From NCBI RefSeq assembly GCF_937903345.1, contig NZ_CALCZQ010000060.1, positions 14,612 to 78,611 of the forward strand: 64,000 bases of DNA, given 5' to 3'. Positions 54,217-64,000 of this stretch are shown one piece after another. A model generated the notes under the pieces. It worked only from the letters and a program-made list of their open reading frames with translations. It did not search any database and was not told where the DNA came from. This stretch comes from an uncultured Emticicia sp. Lineage in GTDB: Bacteria; Bacteroidota; Bacteroidia; Cytophagales; Spirosomataceae. Position numbers and translations under genes: made by a program. The number at the start of each line of letters is the position of its first letter. Position 1 is the first letter of the stretch.

Positions 54217-55644
54217 TTAATACGATTGATTCTGAACAAGGTTTTTGTTCAAATCAATTTCTCTTTGAGGTAAAGGTAACACAGTTTTTGGACTTCCATA
54301 AGCAGCTAATGCCGCGGTTGGCCCAGAGGTGCGTAAAGGTAAACCTTTTCTTAAAAGATCCATTCTTCTATGTCCTTCAAAGCAAAGCTCTTTTCTTCGC
54401 TCTTCTAAAATAGCCGAAATGAATGCTGTTTTTGTAGCAAAAGTTGTAGAAGTCCATATAGGTAGCCCAGCACGAACACGAATACCATTTACCAAAGTCA
54501 ATGACTCGTCATTAATTCCATTTAACTCCGCTAATGCCTCAGCACGAGTAAGATACATTTCAGATGTACGCATCAAAGGGGCTAAATCAGTATTATTTGC
54601 TGCATCAGGAAACTTAAGCGTCATTCTTTTTCTTTGACCATCAGCAGCAGTAACGAATGTACTTAAATCTACAAATCGTTTATCTGTTGCTTCTCTACCG
54701 AATGAAGTCTCTAAACTTGGTGCCATTGCACAATCACCACGTCCGCCATTAGATGCTGGCCTGTGGTACGAAGCCCATCCACCAGAACCTGTACGGCCAT
54801 TATCAGTAGCACTATTTATTATTACAAAAACGTGTTCAGCAGTTGGAGCAGCTCCATAAAAGGAGTAATTTGTAGCCAAGCTATAGGCAGTAGTTGCACT
54901 GATGACCTGGTTGGCAAAATCAGCTGCCTTTTGAAATTCACCTTTATAAAGGTGAAGTCTCGACAAATAACCTGCTGCTGCACCTTTGGTTGCTCTTCCT
55001 CTCGAAGCTGGTGTAGAAACAGCTGGTAAATCTATCAAGGCCTCATTCATGTCTTTTATCATTTGATCGTAACAAGCTGCAACAGTTGCTCTTGACGGAT
55101 ACTCGATTTCACCAGTAAAACTTTTCAATAACAAAGGGATACCAGGGGATGCACCATTCTGAATTTGAAAAGGCTGTGCAAACATGTTCAAAAGATTGAG
55201 ATGAGTTATAGCCCTCAAAAACTTAGCTTCGGCAACAAGTCTTTTTGCTATTTCGGGTGTAAGGGCTGGGTCTTTAACACCAGGGGCATTTTCAATCACT
55301 GAATTAGCAGCATTAATAACTCTATAATTGACCTGCCAATAGGCTTCAATCGTAGCATTCGGCGAAGTCGTTACGTAGCTATTAATATCTTGTAATGTAG
55401 GAAAAGAACCTACAAAGTCTGTATTATCGGCCTGATAATCGAAAATAATTTGAGGTCCTGAGCCAAAAACTTCTAATAACTGAGTTTGTGAGTATACACC
55501 TCTAAGCGTAGATTCGGCATTGGCAACACTCGAAAATGCTTGTGAACCAGCCAGTGATTGTTCGGGTAAAAGTTCGAGTTTATCAGAACAACTTGCCCCC
55601 GTAAAAATCAATGCTGATAATATTACTATTTTAATATTCTTCAT
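54217..55644 (-). CDS. SusD/RagB-family outer-membrane lipoprotein (pair 1)
   Basis: The 475-residue lipoprotein has a signal peptide with lipobox (FTGASC). The helical SusD core has TPR-like segments (LRGVYSQTQLL, EAKFLRAITHLNLLNMF) and the C-terminal ERRKELCFEGHRRMDLLRKG block, as in PF07980/PF14322. It caps the SusC-type channel encoded 25 bases upstream and binds its glycan or peptide substrate. The ligand is unknown. Confidence 0.94.
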   Translation of the reverse strand: MKNIKIVILSALIFTGASCSDKLELLPEQSLAGSQAFSSVANAESTLRGVYSQTQLLEVFGSGPQIIFDYQADNTDFVGSFPTLQDINSYVTTSPNATIEAYWQVNYRVINAANSVIENAPGVKDPALTPEIAKRLVAEAKFLRAITHLNLLNMFAQPFQIQNGASPGIPLLLKSFTGEIEYPSRATVAACYDQMIKDMNEALIDLPAVSTPASRGRATKGAAAGYLSRLHLYKGEFQKAADFANQVISATTAYSLATNYSFYGAAPTAEHVFVIINSATDNGRTGSGGWASYHRPASNGGRGDCAMAPSLETSFGREATDKRFVDLSTFVTAADGQRKRMTLKFPDAANNTDLAPLMRTSEMYLTRAEALAELNGINDESLTLVNGIRVRAGLPIWTSTTFATKTAFISAILEERRKELCFEGHRRMDLLRKGLPLRTSGPTAALAAYGSPKTVLPLPQREIDLNKNLVQNQSY

Positions 55645-55669
55645 TGTAATAAACGATTTGTGTTAAAAA

Positions 55670-58654
55670 TTAGAATCCAAGATTTAATCCAAAAGTAACC
55701 GTCTTGGCCTGTGGAAGAGCGAAGAATGATTCACCAAGTATCTGGTTGTTCGGACCATTAGCAGAAACCTCTGGGTCTGGGCCTCTGAAGTTTTTATCCT
55801 TTAATAACCATAGATTTTGTCCCATAGCATAAACTCTTAATGTTCTTACAACTTTCAATTTTTCTAATATATTCTTTGGCACTGTATAACCAACCGATAC
55901 ATTTCTTAGACGTAAAAATGAGCCATTCTGAAGTCGTAAAGTAGATAATTGACTAAATAATGGTGCAGTTGTACTGCTCAACTTTGGTACAAAAGCAATA
56001 TCGCCTGACTGCTTCCAATAATTTAATAAATCAACCGATTTATTATATCCTGCCGTAGCACTCATATTATCCGTAAATCCTAAACCGTCGATTAAAACCT
56101 TATTGCCGTAAGAATAGCTAAGCTGTGCACTTAAATCAATTCCTTTGAAAGACATATTTGTATTAAAACCACCTGTCCATTTTGGAATAGCTGAACCAAC
56201 AAAAACTCTATTATTTGCTGAATAAGTCGTGGTTGGGGTACCTTCTTTTGTTCTCCACTCCAAATCCCCAGTTGTAGGGTTTACCCCAATGGCTTCTACT
56301 AAGAAAAACTCATTTAGTGAACGTCCAACAACAGCTCTTTGTGCTGCAGAACCAGCCACAAATCTATTACCATCTGCATCTATTGAGGCTTCTGGTAATT
56401 CTAATACTTTGTTTTTCAAAAATGTTGAATTAAATCCTACACTCCATTTAAAATCAGTTTTATCGTAAATATTAGCATTGAAATCAATTTCTACACCATT
56501 ATTTTGCATTTTACCCACATTTCTTGATGCACTAGCAAAACCAGTAGTATATGGAAAAGGCACATTTAAAAGAATTCCAGATGTAATTTTATCAAAATAA
56601 TTAATTGATAAATTAAACTTATTCTTATAAAAAGTTGTATTAAACCCAAGGTCTAACTGAGCAGTTTCTTCCCAAGTTAAGCTTTTGTTTGGCACTTGTG
56701 TTGGACGAAGACCAGGAGAACCTGCGTAATCTGAAAGAACACCACCACCGTACAAATCTAAAGAAGAAAAATTACCTATACGGTCATTTCCTGCTGTTCC
56801 ATAACTAGCGGTTAGTTTCAAGAAGTTAATGAAACTTTGATTTTTCATGAATTTCTCTTCTGATAAAATCCAACCACCACTTACAGCGTAAAACAACGCG
56901 AATCTATTATCAGCACCAAATCTAGAAGAACCATCCCTTCTCAAAGAGGCCTCAATTACATATCTATTGTCATATCCAAAGTTTAAACGAGCAAACTGCG
57001 ACTCTAAAGACCACTCCGAACGCTCCTCAATAGTAGATGTTGGAGTTGCAGCCGAAATAACGTTTGGAAGAGCGTCAGAGGCAAAACCTGTTCCTGCAAC
57101 CGAAATCCTATCAAATAACGAAGTCTCAAAACTGTATCCAGCCAATACACCTATTGTACTTTTACCAAAATCCTTGTTATATTTTAGAGTATTAGTGCTT
57201 AACCACTTATTATCATACTGAAAATCTCTTGATGCCGCACCTGATGGAGTAAACAAATTAACTTGTCGTGTCTTTGAATCACCTGCATTGTAATCCATTC
57301 CAAAATCAGTTCTGAATACTAAATCTTTAATAATTTTAAAATCAGCATAGATATTTCCAGTTGTTCTCTTTGAGACGAATCTATTGGTATTTAATGCTTC
57401 GATTCCGATAACATTTTGAATAAAACCTGTATTTAGAAAATTACCGCTTGCGTCTCGTGGCAAAACATTTGGCAACTGTAAGTAAGCCGATGTTAGTGGA
57501 GCAAATGTATTATTTTCTGCACCAATCCTATCCATATCTACGTTCGAGATTGAGAGATTTGTACCGATAGTTAGGAATTTATTGACTTTATGCTCTAAGT
57601 TTAATCGTCCCGCCAAACGACGTAAGTCGTTTCCGATAGTAAAGCCTGACTCTGTTGCATAAGTACCACCAATAAAGAAAGTAGTACTTTGATTTCCTCC
57701 TCTTGCAGAAAGGCTAATATTATTGGTTTTTCCTTGTTGTATGACATTTGTTGGCCAGTCGAAGTAGTCATTACTCAAACTTACAGCAGGAAGATTTCTT
57801 GCTGCTCTATATGCTGTTGCATAACCTACAAACTGCTCGGTATTCATCATTGGTATCAAACTCGTAGGATTTGAAAAACCAGTATAGGTATCTAAACTAA
57901 TTTCAGTCTTACGGTCGGCAGTTCCTTTTTTGGTATTAATCAAAATAACCCCATTAGCCCCTCTTGAACCATAGATTGAAACTGCAGCCGCATCTTTCAA
58001 AACCGACATCGACTCAATATCCTGTGGATTAATATTCAATAATGGATTTAGTCCTGAACCTCCACCTTGTGCTCCTGATAGCGTTCCGTCATTGAGAGGA
58101 ACACCATCTACTACAAATAGTGGCTGTCCACCACCTGTAATTGAGGCCGCTCCTCTGATACGAATCACTGGATTAGCACCCAATAAGCCCGAAGAACCTA
58201 CCATCTGAACACCTGCGGCTTGTCCTTGCAATAACTCTTGCGGAGAAAGCACTGGTCTATTAGCAATTGCTTTTGAGCCTACAGTAGCGATAGTTTGAGT
58301 GCTTAATTTTTTTGATTGTTGACCATATCCTACAACAACAACCTCATTTAAAACACCAGCATCGGGGCTTAGTTGAAGATCAATAATTGTTTGATTTTTA
58401 ATCTGGATTTCTCTCATGGTGAAACCCACATAACTGAACACTAGAACGCTGTTTGCCGGAGTTGAAATTTTGTAAACCCCGTTAGCATCAGTGGATGCTC
58501 CCTTTGTAGTGCCTTTCACTGTGATACTCACACCCGGAAGCGGAGTTCCATCGTCTGAAGATGTAACCTTACCTGATACAGTTTTATCTTGTGCAAAAGC
58601 TTGCAAGCCAATAAATACCGCAAAAAGGAGGCTAAAAAGATTTTTCCTCATCAT
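55670..58654 (-). CDS. SusC/RagA-family TonB-linked outer-membrane channel (pair 1)
   Basis: The 994-residue receptor has a signal peptide, a carboxypeptidase-like domain (VSGKVTSSDDGTPLPGVSI), the SusC signature LNEVVVVGYG, plug (IRIRGAASITGGGQPLFVVDG, YGSRGANGVILINTKKG in blocks) and beta-barrel ending with Phe. Together with the SusD partner it imports large nutrients, driven by TonB. There is no adjacent sigma/anti-sigma pair or hydrolase. Confidence 0.95.
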   Translation of the reverse strand: MMRKNLFSLLFAVFIGLQAFAQDKTVSGKVTSSDDGTPLPGVSITVKGTTKGASTDANGVYKISTPANSVLVFSYVGFTMREIQIKNQTIIDLQLSPDAGVLNEVVVVGYGQQSKKLSTQTIATVGSKAIANRPVLSPQELLQGQAAGVQMVGSSGLLGANPVIRIRGAASITGGGQPLFVVDGVPLNDGTLSGAQGGGSGLNPLLNINPQDIESMSVLKDAAAVSIYGSRGANGVILINTKKGTADRKTEISLDTYTGFSNPTSLIPMMNTEQFVGYATAYRAARNLPAVSLSNDYFDWPTNVIQQGKTNNISLSARGGNQSTTFFIGGTYATESGFTIGNDLRRLAGRLNLEHKVNKFLTIGTNLSISNVDMDRIGAENNTFAPLTSAYLQLPNVLPRDASGNFLNTGFIQNVIGIEALNTNRFVSKRTTGNIYADFKIIKDLVFRTDFGMDYNAGDSKTRQVNLFTPSGAASRDFQYDNKWLSTNTLKYNKDFGKSTIGVLAGYSFETSLFDRISVAGTGFASDALPNVISAATPTSTIEERSEWSLESQFARLNFGYDNRYVIEASLRRDGSSRFGADNRFALFYAVSGGWILSEEKFMKNQSFINFLKLTASYGTAGNDRIGNFSSLDLYGGGVLSDYAGSPGLRPTQVPNKSLTWEETAQLDLGFNTTFYKNKFNLSINYFDKITSGILLNVPFPYTTGFASASRNVGKMQNNGVEIDFNANIYDKTDFKWSVGFNSTFLKNKVLELPEASIDADGNRFVAGSAAQRAVVGRSLNEFFLVEAIGVNPTTGDLEWRTKEGTPTTTYSANNRVFVGSAIPKWTGGFNTNMSFKGIDLSAQLSYSYGNKVLIDGLGFTDNMSATAGYNKSVDLLNYWKQSGDIAFVPKLSSTTAPLFSQLSTLRLQNGSFLRLRNVSVGYTVPKNILEKLKVVRTLRVYAMGQNLWLLKDKNFRGPDPEVSANGPNNQILGESFFALPQAKTVTFGLNLGF

Positions 58655-58855
58655 TTTTTGTTAGTTTAGTTTGTTATTTGTTTTATTTGAAATAATTGTG
58701 CTACAAAACAATGTTCATACACACAAAATTATAACATAATTTCAAACAATCTGAGGTAGGCAAATGTTCTAATAAAATTCTAATATTATGAATTTTATTC
58801 GGGAAATACGAAATATTGCCATAGCAAGTTATACCCAAATCCAATAACAGTGCAT

Positions 58856-58897
58856 AAAAACAAAAGAGGGCAAACCGTAAATGGCTGCCCTCTTTTG
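58856..58897 (-). terminator. Terminator of the upstream SusCD pair
   Basis: CAAAAGAGGGCA and TGCCCTCTTTTG form a 12-bp stem; a run of five T follows on the minus strand, 20 bases past the SusD stop. Confidence 0.85.
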
Positions 58898-58917
58898 TAT
58901 TTATTTAAGATAAAATC

Positions 58918-60441
58918 TTAGTCAATATCCCAGAATAATCTTGTTGCAAAAGCATCAATCGTACCTTGAGCAGTTACGTTTGCCTGGTTTGCACCTGATT
59001 CCGTGTTTGGATAGAAGAAACGAACTGGACGTTTTGAATCTGGTACTTGAATACTTTGAGGTGTTACAGGTAATCCTGTTTTACGGTATTCAGACCACGC
59101 TTCTAAACCACTGAAATTTGTGAAAGTCACCCATTTTTGAATGGCAATTGCATCTAATTTGTTTGTTGATGCATCCCAATCATAATTTTGAATTTTGCTA
59201 CCCTTAAATGCCGCTGCAGCAGCAACATTTGTACCCAAAGTTCTGAATGACTGAGTAATACCTTCTTCAAAATAAGCCTTTGCGGTGTTTGGAAGGCTTA
59301 CATCCCCAAATCTTTGTTTTGCCTCAGCTAAATTTAATTGAACTTCAGAAGCTGTCAATAAAAGATATGGCCTATCATAAGCACCTTTTACCAAAAGGCT
59401 TGGCCCTAAAGCACTCGAACCTGCTGGTAAATACCCAGAACTTGCTCCAAATGGAACACCAACATAATTTACTGCTAGCTCGGCTTTTGAACTCACACCC
59501 GCAGTAGTACCCTCGCCTCCTGTTGCATAAGCAATTCTTTTCAAACGCAATGTATCATTTGAAGTTTTCAAGCTATTTACAAGGTATTGGGTTAATCTAG
59601 GGAAGTTATTCAATGCTCTTTTTGCACCATTCGCATCATATCCCCAACGGTCATAAAGTGGGTTTAGTTTTCCCGCTGTTGCCAAAAAGAAACCTGTTCC
59701 ACCAACACCTACATCTTCGCCAGTGATAAAGCCTGAACCTTCTGAAACGATTTTGTTGATTTCGGTTTTGATGTAAGCATCTCTTCCGCTAATTCTTGCT
59801 TGACGCATCAAGATTCTCAATTTCAATGAGTTAGCAAATCTCGCCCATTTCGTAGTGTTACCTTTAAAGATAATATCTGAACTTGTGAATGCACTCGCAA
59901 AAGGATTGGCCTTGATGTCAACAATTGCCTCATCTAATAATTTTATCAAAGCTTCATAAACTGCTTTTTGGTCATCAAACTTTGGAGCTAATGAACCAAC
60001 ACCTTTTAAGGCATCAGAATAAGGCACGTTTCCGTACATATCAACCAATTGTTGCATCAACAATGCTTTCATTACTTTTGCAGGGCCTTTCAAAAACTTC
60101 TGATTATAAGCATCTGAATTTTCGATTACAAACTGATAATCTTGTAAATTATCATAATATCCATCCCAATAGTTAAAATCACCATTGGTGAAGTTATAGG
60201 CAAAAAGTGTGGTTGAAATAATATAACCATTCGATTGCGTCCATTGACCAGCCCAATAAGAGCCAGTTTCGTTTGGAGAAACCATGTTGGCGGCCGACGT
60301 ATTTTCAGCATTTGTAAATACGTAGTTGGGCGACGCAGTTGGTAGCGTGTTAGGGTTTGTATTGATATCTAAGAAAGTATCGTTACAAGCACTACTCATC
60401 ACCGCCACTATTGCTGATATAAATATTGATTTTATTTTCAT
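58918..60441 (-). CDS. SusD-like_2 family outer-membrane lipoprotein (pair 2)
   Basis: The 507-residue lipoprotein has a signal peptide with lipobox (VMSSAC) and matches the SusD/RagB nutrient-binding subfamily SusD-like_2 (PF12771): FLDINTNPNTLPTASPNYVF, VMKALLMQQLVDMYGNVPYSDAL and WARFANSLKLRILMRQA. It lies 26 bases after its SusC partner. I prefer the ATG at 60441; 60453 adds four residues. It is a different family branch from the first SusD in this window. Confidence 0.93.
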   Translation of the reverse strand: MKIKSIFISAIVAVMSSACNDTFLDINTNPNTLPTASPNYVFTNAENTSAANMVSPNETGSYWAGQWTQSNGYIISTTLFAYNFTNGDFNYWDGYYDNLQDYQFVIENSDAYNQKFLKGPAKVMKALLMQQLVDMYGNVPYSDALKGVGSLAPKFDDQKAVYEALIKLLDEAIVDIKANPFASAFTSSDIIFKGNTTKWARFANSLKLRILMRQARISGRDAYIKTEINKIVSEGSGFITGEDVGVGGTGFFLATAGKLNPLYDRWGYDANGAKRALNNFPRLTQYLVNSLKTSNDTLRLKRIAYATGGEGTTAGVSSKAELAVNYVGVPFGASSGYLPAGSSALGPSLLVKGAYDRPYLLLTASEVQLNLAEAKQRFGDVSLPNTAKAYFEEGITQSFRTLGTNVAAAAAFKGSKIQNYDWDASTNKLDAIAIQKWVTFTNFSGLEAWSEYRKTGLPVTPQSIQVPDSKRPVRFFYPNTESGANQANVTAQGTIDAFATRLFWDID

Positions 60442-60467
60442 TGTTAAATTCAATTTTTGGTGGTTAC

Positions 60468-63400
60468 TTAAAATACAAGGTTGATATTTACACCATACTG
60501 ACGTACTGGAGGCGTTTGAGTGGTATTATTGATACCTAAGCCATTACCAGTTGTAAAACTAAACTCAGGGTCAGTGTAGTAGTTAGCTTTATCAACAATT
60601 GTCAATAAATTTCTACCATAAACAGCAACACTTGCACTTGAGAAGATTTTTGTCTTCGTAATAACTTTTGATGGCACAGTGTATGACAAGTTTACATCTC
60701 TCAATTTGATAAACCATGCTTTGTTAACAAAGTTTTCTGAAATCAAACGATAGTTATCTACCCAAAGAGCATATTCAGCTTCACGTACATTTACAGTTGT
60801 GTTTGGCGTTACAGTTTTTCCATCAGCATTTAAGATAGCTGAATTAGGGAAAATATGTGGGGCTCTATCAGAAGTCCAACCACCAGCACCAGTAAATGTC
60901 ATCTGACGACCTAAGTCACTAAACATATAATTTCCACCGCGATACTCAAAGTTAAATGTAAATGCTACACTTCCATAAGAGAATCTTGAACCTAAACCTG
61001 CAATATGACGTGGCAATGTTCCTCCACGAGCAGATAATGTAGTTTGGCGTAATGGATAACCAGTTGTTCCATTAACCAATACATAACCCGAACCATCTGG
61101 AGCATATTGATAACCGTCGGTTTTCAACATTGGAAAACGCTGACCTTTGATTACGTTTGTGTTAGCATAAGAATAACCACCATATTGAAACTCATTAATA
61201 CCTGGATATAGGTCAATAACTTTGTTATCGTTAAATGAATATCTCAAAGAGAAATCCCAGTTGATTTTTTGGTCTCTGAAAATTAAATATTTGAATTCAC
61301 CTTCATATCCCCAGTTTTTAGTCTCACCAACATTAATCAACAAGTTATTAAAACCGGTTGTGTTTGGAACTTTAACTGTGATTACTTGTCCTTTTGATGT
61401 TTGTGAATATGCCGAAAAGTCGATATTTACACGGTCATTAAACATTTGGAATTCACCACCGATTTCACCAGAGTAAACTGTTTCTGGTTTCAAGTTAGCA
61501 TCTGGAAGCACGTTTCCAACTGTCAAACCAACTGTATTTCCATAAGGAAAGTTTGCACCGTTGTTATATGCTAAATCTAAACCGTATAAAGGAATATTGT
61601 CATTCGCATTTTTATTGAAGTTCAAACGTAATTTTGCATAGTTCAATACTTTTCCTTTTAAAGCTGGGAAGGCATCTGTTGGAATAAACGATAATGCAGC
61701 ACCATAATAAGGATAAGAATAGAAATTCTTAGCTCGAGTCGGCTTGTAAAAACGCGATGTTTTGTCATAACGGAATGTTCCGTTGAAAATCAACCAGTTT
61801 TTATAGTTAGTCGTTAAATCGGCATAATAACCCAATTTTCTCTCCAATGTATTCTCTTCGGTCCCAACTAACTCACCTTGTCTATTTGAAATATTATAAA
61901 TTCCTGGAACTACTATAGAGTTTGATTGAATATTTATTTCTTTTGTAGATCTTTGATAAATACTCGAACCTAAAATCAATCTATTTTTCAATGAACCAAA
62001 ATCTTTAGTCAACTGAGCCTGAAATTCATTATTGATTACGTTTTCAGTTCTTGAATAATCCTTGACACTTCCTAAGATATCAGTAATTGCACGGTAAATA
62101 CCATCATAGTCATCTTCGTGTGTCCAAGGCTCAGGAATATATGCTTTGTTTTTTGCCCAGTCAGAATACAAAAATTTGCCGGTGTAATCTTTACCAATAC
62201 GAGAATTATTCATCACACCCAAACGGTTAGTAAACTGTAACCAATCAGTAGTTTTGTGTATCAAGTTAAAGTTACCAGTAATGTTGGCATCTTTATAATT
62301 TCTACGGTTATTTCCAGCCACAAAATATGGATTGTTCAGGTAGTCATTGTAGTAGCCATTCGGACTTGCCAATGGATTGTTTTGCCAATCTCTCAAGTCT
62401 GTTAATGGAATATTCGCTGGTTGATTCAAAACTTCACTATAAAAATCAGCCGAAGTACGGTCATAAGCAGCTTGTGTATAATTTGCATTAAAACCTGCTG
62501 TGAGTTTACCATACTCTTTAGTACCCGATAATCTGATACCAGTTCTTTCACTTTTATCGCCGGGAACTACACCTTTGATTCTTTGGTTTTCAGCAGATAA
62601 ATAGAATGAACTTTTTTCATCACCACCTTGTACACTGAATTGGTTATTTGTAGAAACACCAACATCGAATGTTTTCATACGGATGCCAGGGATTGCTGAA
62701 TAAGGAACAACCAATTTGCTACCATCTTCAGCAACACGACCTTGGATTCTTTGTGAGCCATCATACGCATCACCATATTGTTGGTTTTCGTAAGGTCTCC
62801 AGTTTTCTTTCATTCTCACTAAATAATCATTGCTATAACCAGCTGTACCGAATGATTGATAATAGTGTGAACCCGAACCATATTGATCTTGGAAATCAGG
62901 CAAGAAACTTATTTGCTCAAAGTTTGTACTGTTTGAATACGAGACTTTCAATTTTCCTTGAGCTCCTTTTTTTGTAGTGATTACGATAGCACCGTTGATA
63001 CCCGCCGAACCATACAATGTGGCAGCCTGACCACCTTTCAAAATCGAAACGCTTTCAATGTCGTTAGGGTTAATCAAAGCCAATATTGTAGAGGTAGTTT
63101 GCATACCATCTAATACTACTAAAGCTTCGTTGTTACCAGTTAATGAACGAAAACCACGTAAAACCACCTTTACGGCAGGGTCAACGCTATTGTTTACGTT
63201 ATAAACTGCCAATCCTGTCACTTTCCCAGAAAGAGCTTGAGCTAATTGTGGCGAACGACCAACTGTGATGTCTTCAGTGGCAACTTTAGAGTAAGCATAA
63301 CCAATCTCTCTGATATTCTTACGAATTCCTTGAGCTGTTACCACTACTTCATTGAATGCCGCTGCATCTGCTTTCAATTGTACATCAACAATCGCACGGC

Positions 63401-63653
63401 CACCAACTTGAACCGACTGCGTTGTGAAACCAATAAAACTGAAACTTAAAGTTGCATTACTCGAAGCAGAGATTTTGTAAACCCCATTGCCATCAGTTGT
63501 AACTCCTTTAGTAGAGCCTTTAATCAATACACTCACACCTGGAAGTGGAGAGCCATCTTCAGAAGAAGTTACCTTCCCTGATACTGTTTTTTCTTGGGCA
63601 AAAGCAATGCTGCCCCAAACCAGCATAATGCTGGCAAGTAGAAGTTTCCTCAT
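60468..63653 (-). CDS. SusC/RagA-family TonB-linked outer-membrane channel (pair 2)
   Basis: The roughly 1060-residue receptor starts MRKLLLASIMLVWGSIAFAQ and has VSGKVTSSEDGSPLPGVSV, FNEVVVTAQG, LVVLDG and YGSAGINGAIVITTKKG. The barrel ends in NINLVF. Its N-terminal domain is very close to that of the first SusC (TVSGKVTSS shared; SDDGT versus SEDGS), which suggests duplication followed by divergence of the barrels. The frame extends to 63683 but the signal peptide fixes 63653. Confidence 0.94.
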   Translation of the reverse strand: MRKLLLASIMLVWGSIAFAQEKTVSGKVTSSEDGSPLPGVSVLIKGSTKGVTTDGNGVYKISASSNATLSFSFIGFTTQSVQVGGRAIVDVQLKADAAAFNEVVVTAQGIRKNIREIGYAYSKVATEDITVGRSPQLAQALSGKVTGLAVYNVNNSVDPAVKVVLRGFRSLTGNNEALVVLDGMQTTSTILALINPNDIESVSILKGGQAATLYGSAGINGAIVITTKKGAQGKLKVSYSNSTNFEQISFLPDFQDQYGSGSHYYQSFGTAGYSNDYLVRMKENWRPYENQQYGDAYDGSQRIQGRVAEDGSKLVVPYSAIPGIRMKTFDVGVSTNNQFSVQGGDEKSSFYLSAENQRIKGVVPGDKSERTGIRLSGTKEYGKLTAGFNANYTQAAYDRTSADFYSEVLNQPANIPLTDLRDWQNNPLASPNGYYNDYLNNPYFVAGNNRRNYKDANITGNFNLIHKTTDWLQFTNRLGVMNNSRIGKDYTGKFLYSDWAKNKAYIPEPWTHEDDYDGIYRAITDILGSVKDYSRTENVINNEFQAQLTKDFGSLKNRLILGSSIYQRSTKEINIQSNSIVVPGIYNISNRQGELVGTEENTLERKLGYYADLTTNYKNWLIFNGTFRYDKTSRFYKPTRAKNFYSYPYYGAALSFIPTDAFPALKGKVLNYAKLRLNFNKNANDNIPLYGLDLAYNNGANFPYGNTVGLTVGNVLPDANLKPETVYSGEIGGEFQMFNDRVNIDFSAYSQTSKGQVITVKVPNTTGFNNLLINVGETKNWGYEGEFKYLIFRDQKINWDFSLRYSFNDNKVIDLYPGINEFQYGGYSYANTNVIKGQRFPMLKTDGYQYAPDGSGYVLVNGTTGYPLRQTTLSARGGTLPRHIAGLGSRFSYGSVAFTFNFEYRGGNYMFSDLGRQMTFTGAGGWTSDRAPHIFPNSAILNADGKTVTPNTTVNVREAEYALWVDNYRLISENFVNKAWFIKLRDVNLSYTVPSKVITKTKIFSSASVAVYGRNLLTIVDKANYYTDPEFSFTTGNGLGINNTTQTPPVRQYGVNINLVF

Positions 63654-63834
63654 AAAGTTAGTTTTTAGTTTAGTTTTTAGCAATTTTTTTTATTTGCTGA
63701 ATGAAAGTTATGGACAAAAACAATAATTTGCAAAGAAATGCGATGAAGTTTTTAAAAAGTATGACCAAAATCAAGGTTTCTGCGATGAACTCAATATTGA
63801 ACTTTTAAATAATAACAAATTGATTATCAACACT

Positions 63835-63999
63835 TTACAAATAAATATTCATTAAAAAAATCAATAAACATATTTTATAAATTTTATAAATATTTTTAAT
63901 TCCTAAAATATCTGCAGCGCGCAATATTGAAGGGTTTAGAACATTATTGGGAGCTGGCACTACCATATAAATATTTTTAACCCCCGCTACGATTGCAGG
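63835..63999 (-). pseudogene. hisD: Probable histidinol dehydrogenase fragment, cut at the window edge
   Basis: The minus strand is open from the window edge and reads PAIVAGVKNIYMVVPAPNNV then NPSILRAADILGIKNIYKI, matching the central HisD segment that normally continues GGAQAIAA. Here it instead turns into AT-rich sequence (IYKICLLIF) and stops at 63835-63837. So the second half of the enzyme, with its catalytic residues, is missing. The homologous part is about 63880-63999. How far it extends upstream is outside the window. Confidence 0.55.
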
Positions 64000-64000
64000 A

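Noticed and set aside
63711..63809. 32-codon plus-strand ORF in the SusC upstream gap
   Set aside because: Lys/Asn-rich AT-driven composition, no promoter or homology.
1..64000. tRNA, rRNA, CRISPR arrays, intact insertion sequences or prophage genes
   Set aside because: Read for T-loop GTTCRA contexts, regularly spaced repeats, transposases and phage structural genes; none found.

Overview
The window comes from a low-GC, Gram-negative member of the Bacteroidota, most likely order Cytophagales (an Emticicia- or Spirosoma-like relative; the genus is a guess). Evidence: two SusC/SusD outer-membrane pairs, an Oar-like TonB receptor, Bacteroidota-type promoters (TTTG then TAnnTTTG), few Shine-Dalgarno sequences, and many secreted glycoside-processing enzymes.

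Layout. 1-8.6 kb: two related secreted repeat-type proteins flank a GH2 glycosidase, an MscS channel and a MaoC hydratase; a GH30 glycosidase and a CBM9-like protein follow. 8.7-17.1 kb: housekeeping genes (CYTH protein, PhoB/PhoR-like two-component pair, RluA synthase, greA, fmt, hemB, Uma2 protein, dihydroorotase). 17.3-25.3 kb: a co-directional block with a TIM-barrel isomerase, GH88-like hydrolase, flavin oxidoreductase, SDR, cytochrome c/sugar dehydrogenase and Gfo/Idh/MocA oxidoreductase, best read as one oxidative sugar or uronide degradation cluster. 25.4-31.1 kb: hemE, divergent rocD and an Lrp regulator, a cysteine desulfurase, and a DUF5662-type protein. 31.2-40.1 kb (minus strand): Oar-like receptor, Fic protein, ribBA, and uxs and ugd (UDP-glucose to UDP-glucuronate to UDP-xylose), the last two separated by a dead four-helix-bundle gene. 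40.6-53.8 kb: gluconate-dehydrogenase-like pair, U32 protein, small proteins, GDSL hydrolase, DUF898/M48 pair, arabinose-5-phosphate isomerase, recQ and an RRM protein. 54.2-63.7 kb: two SusCD pairs on the minus strand. At the right edge is what looks like a decayed hisD fragment.

The most interesting non-coding structure is the greA leader (about 12735-12934, minus strand): a consensus promoter, a 16-codon basic ORF, a stem-loop touching an intrinsic terminator, and a second hairpin just before the greA start. Several gene ends carry short degenerate repeats, three of them as inverted pairs, one pair bracketing the four-helix-bundle pseudogene. I saw no tRNA, rRNA, CRISPR array or intact insertion sequence.
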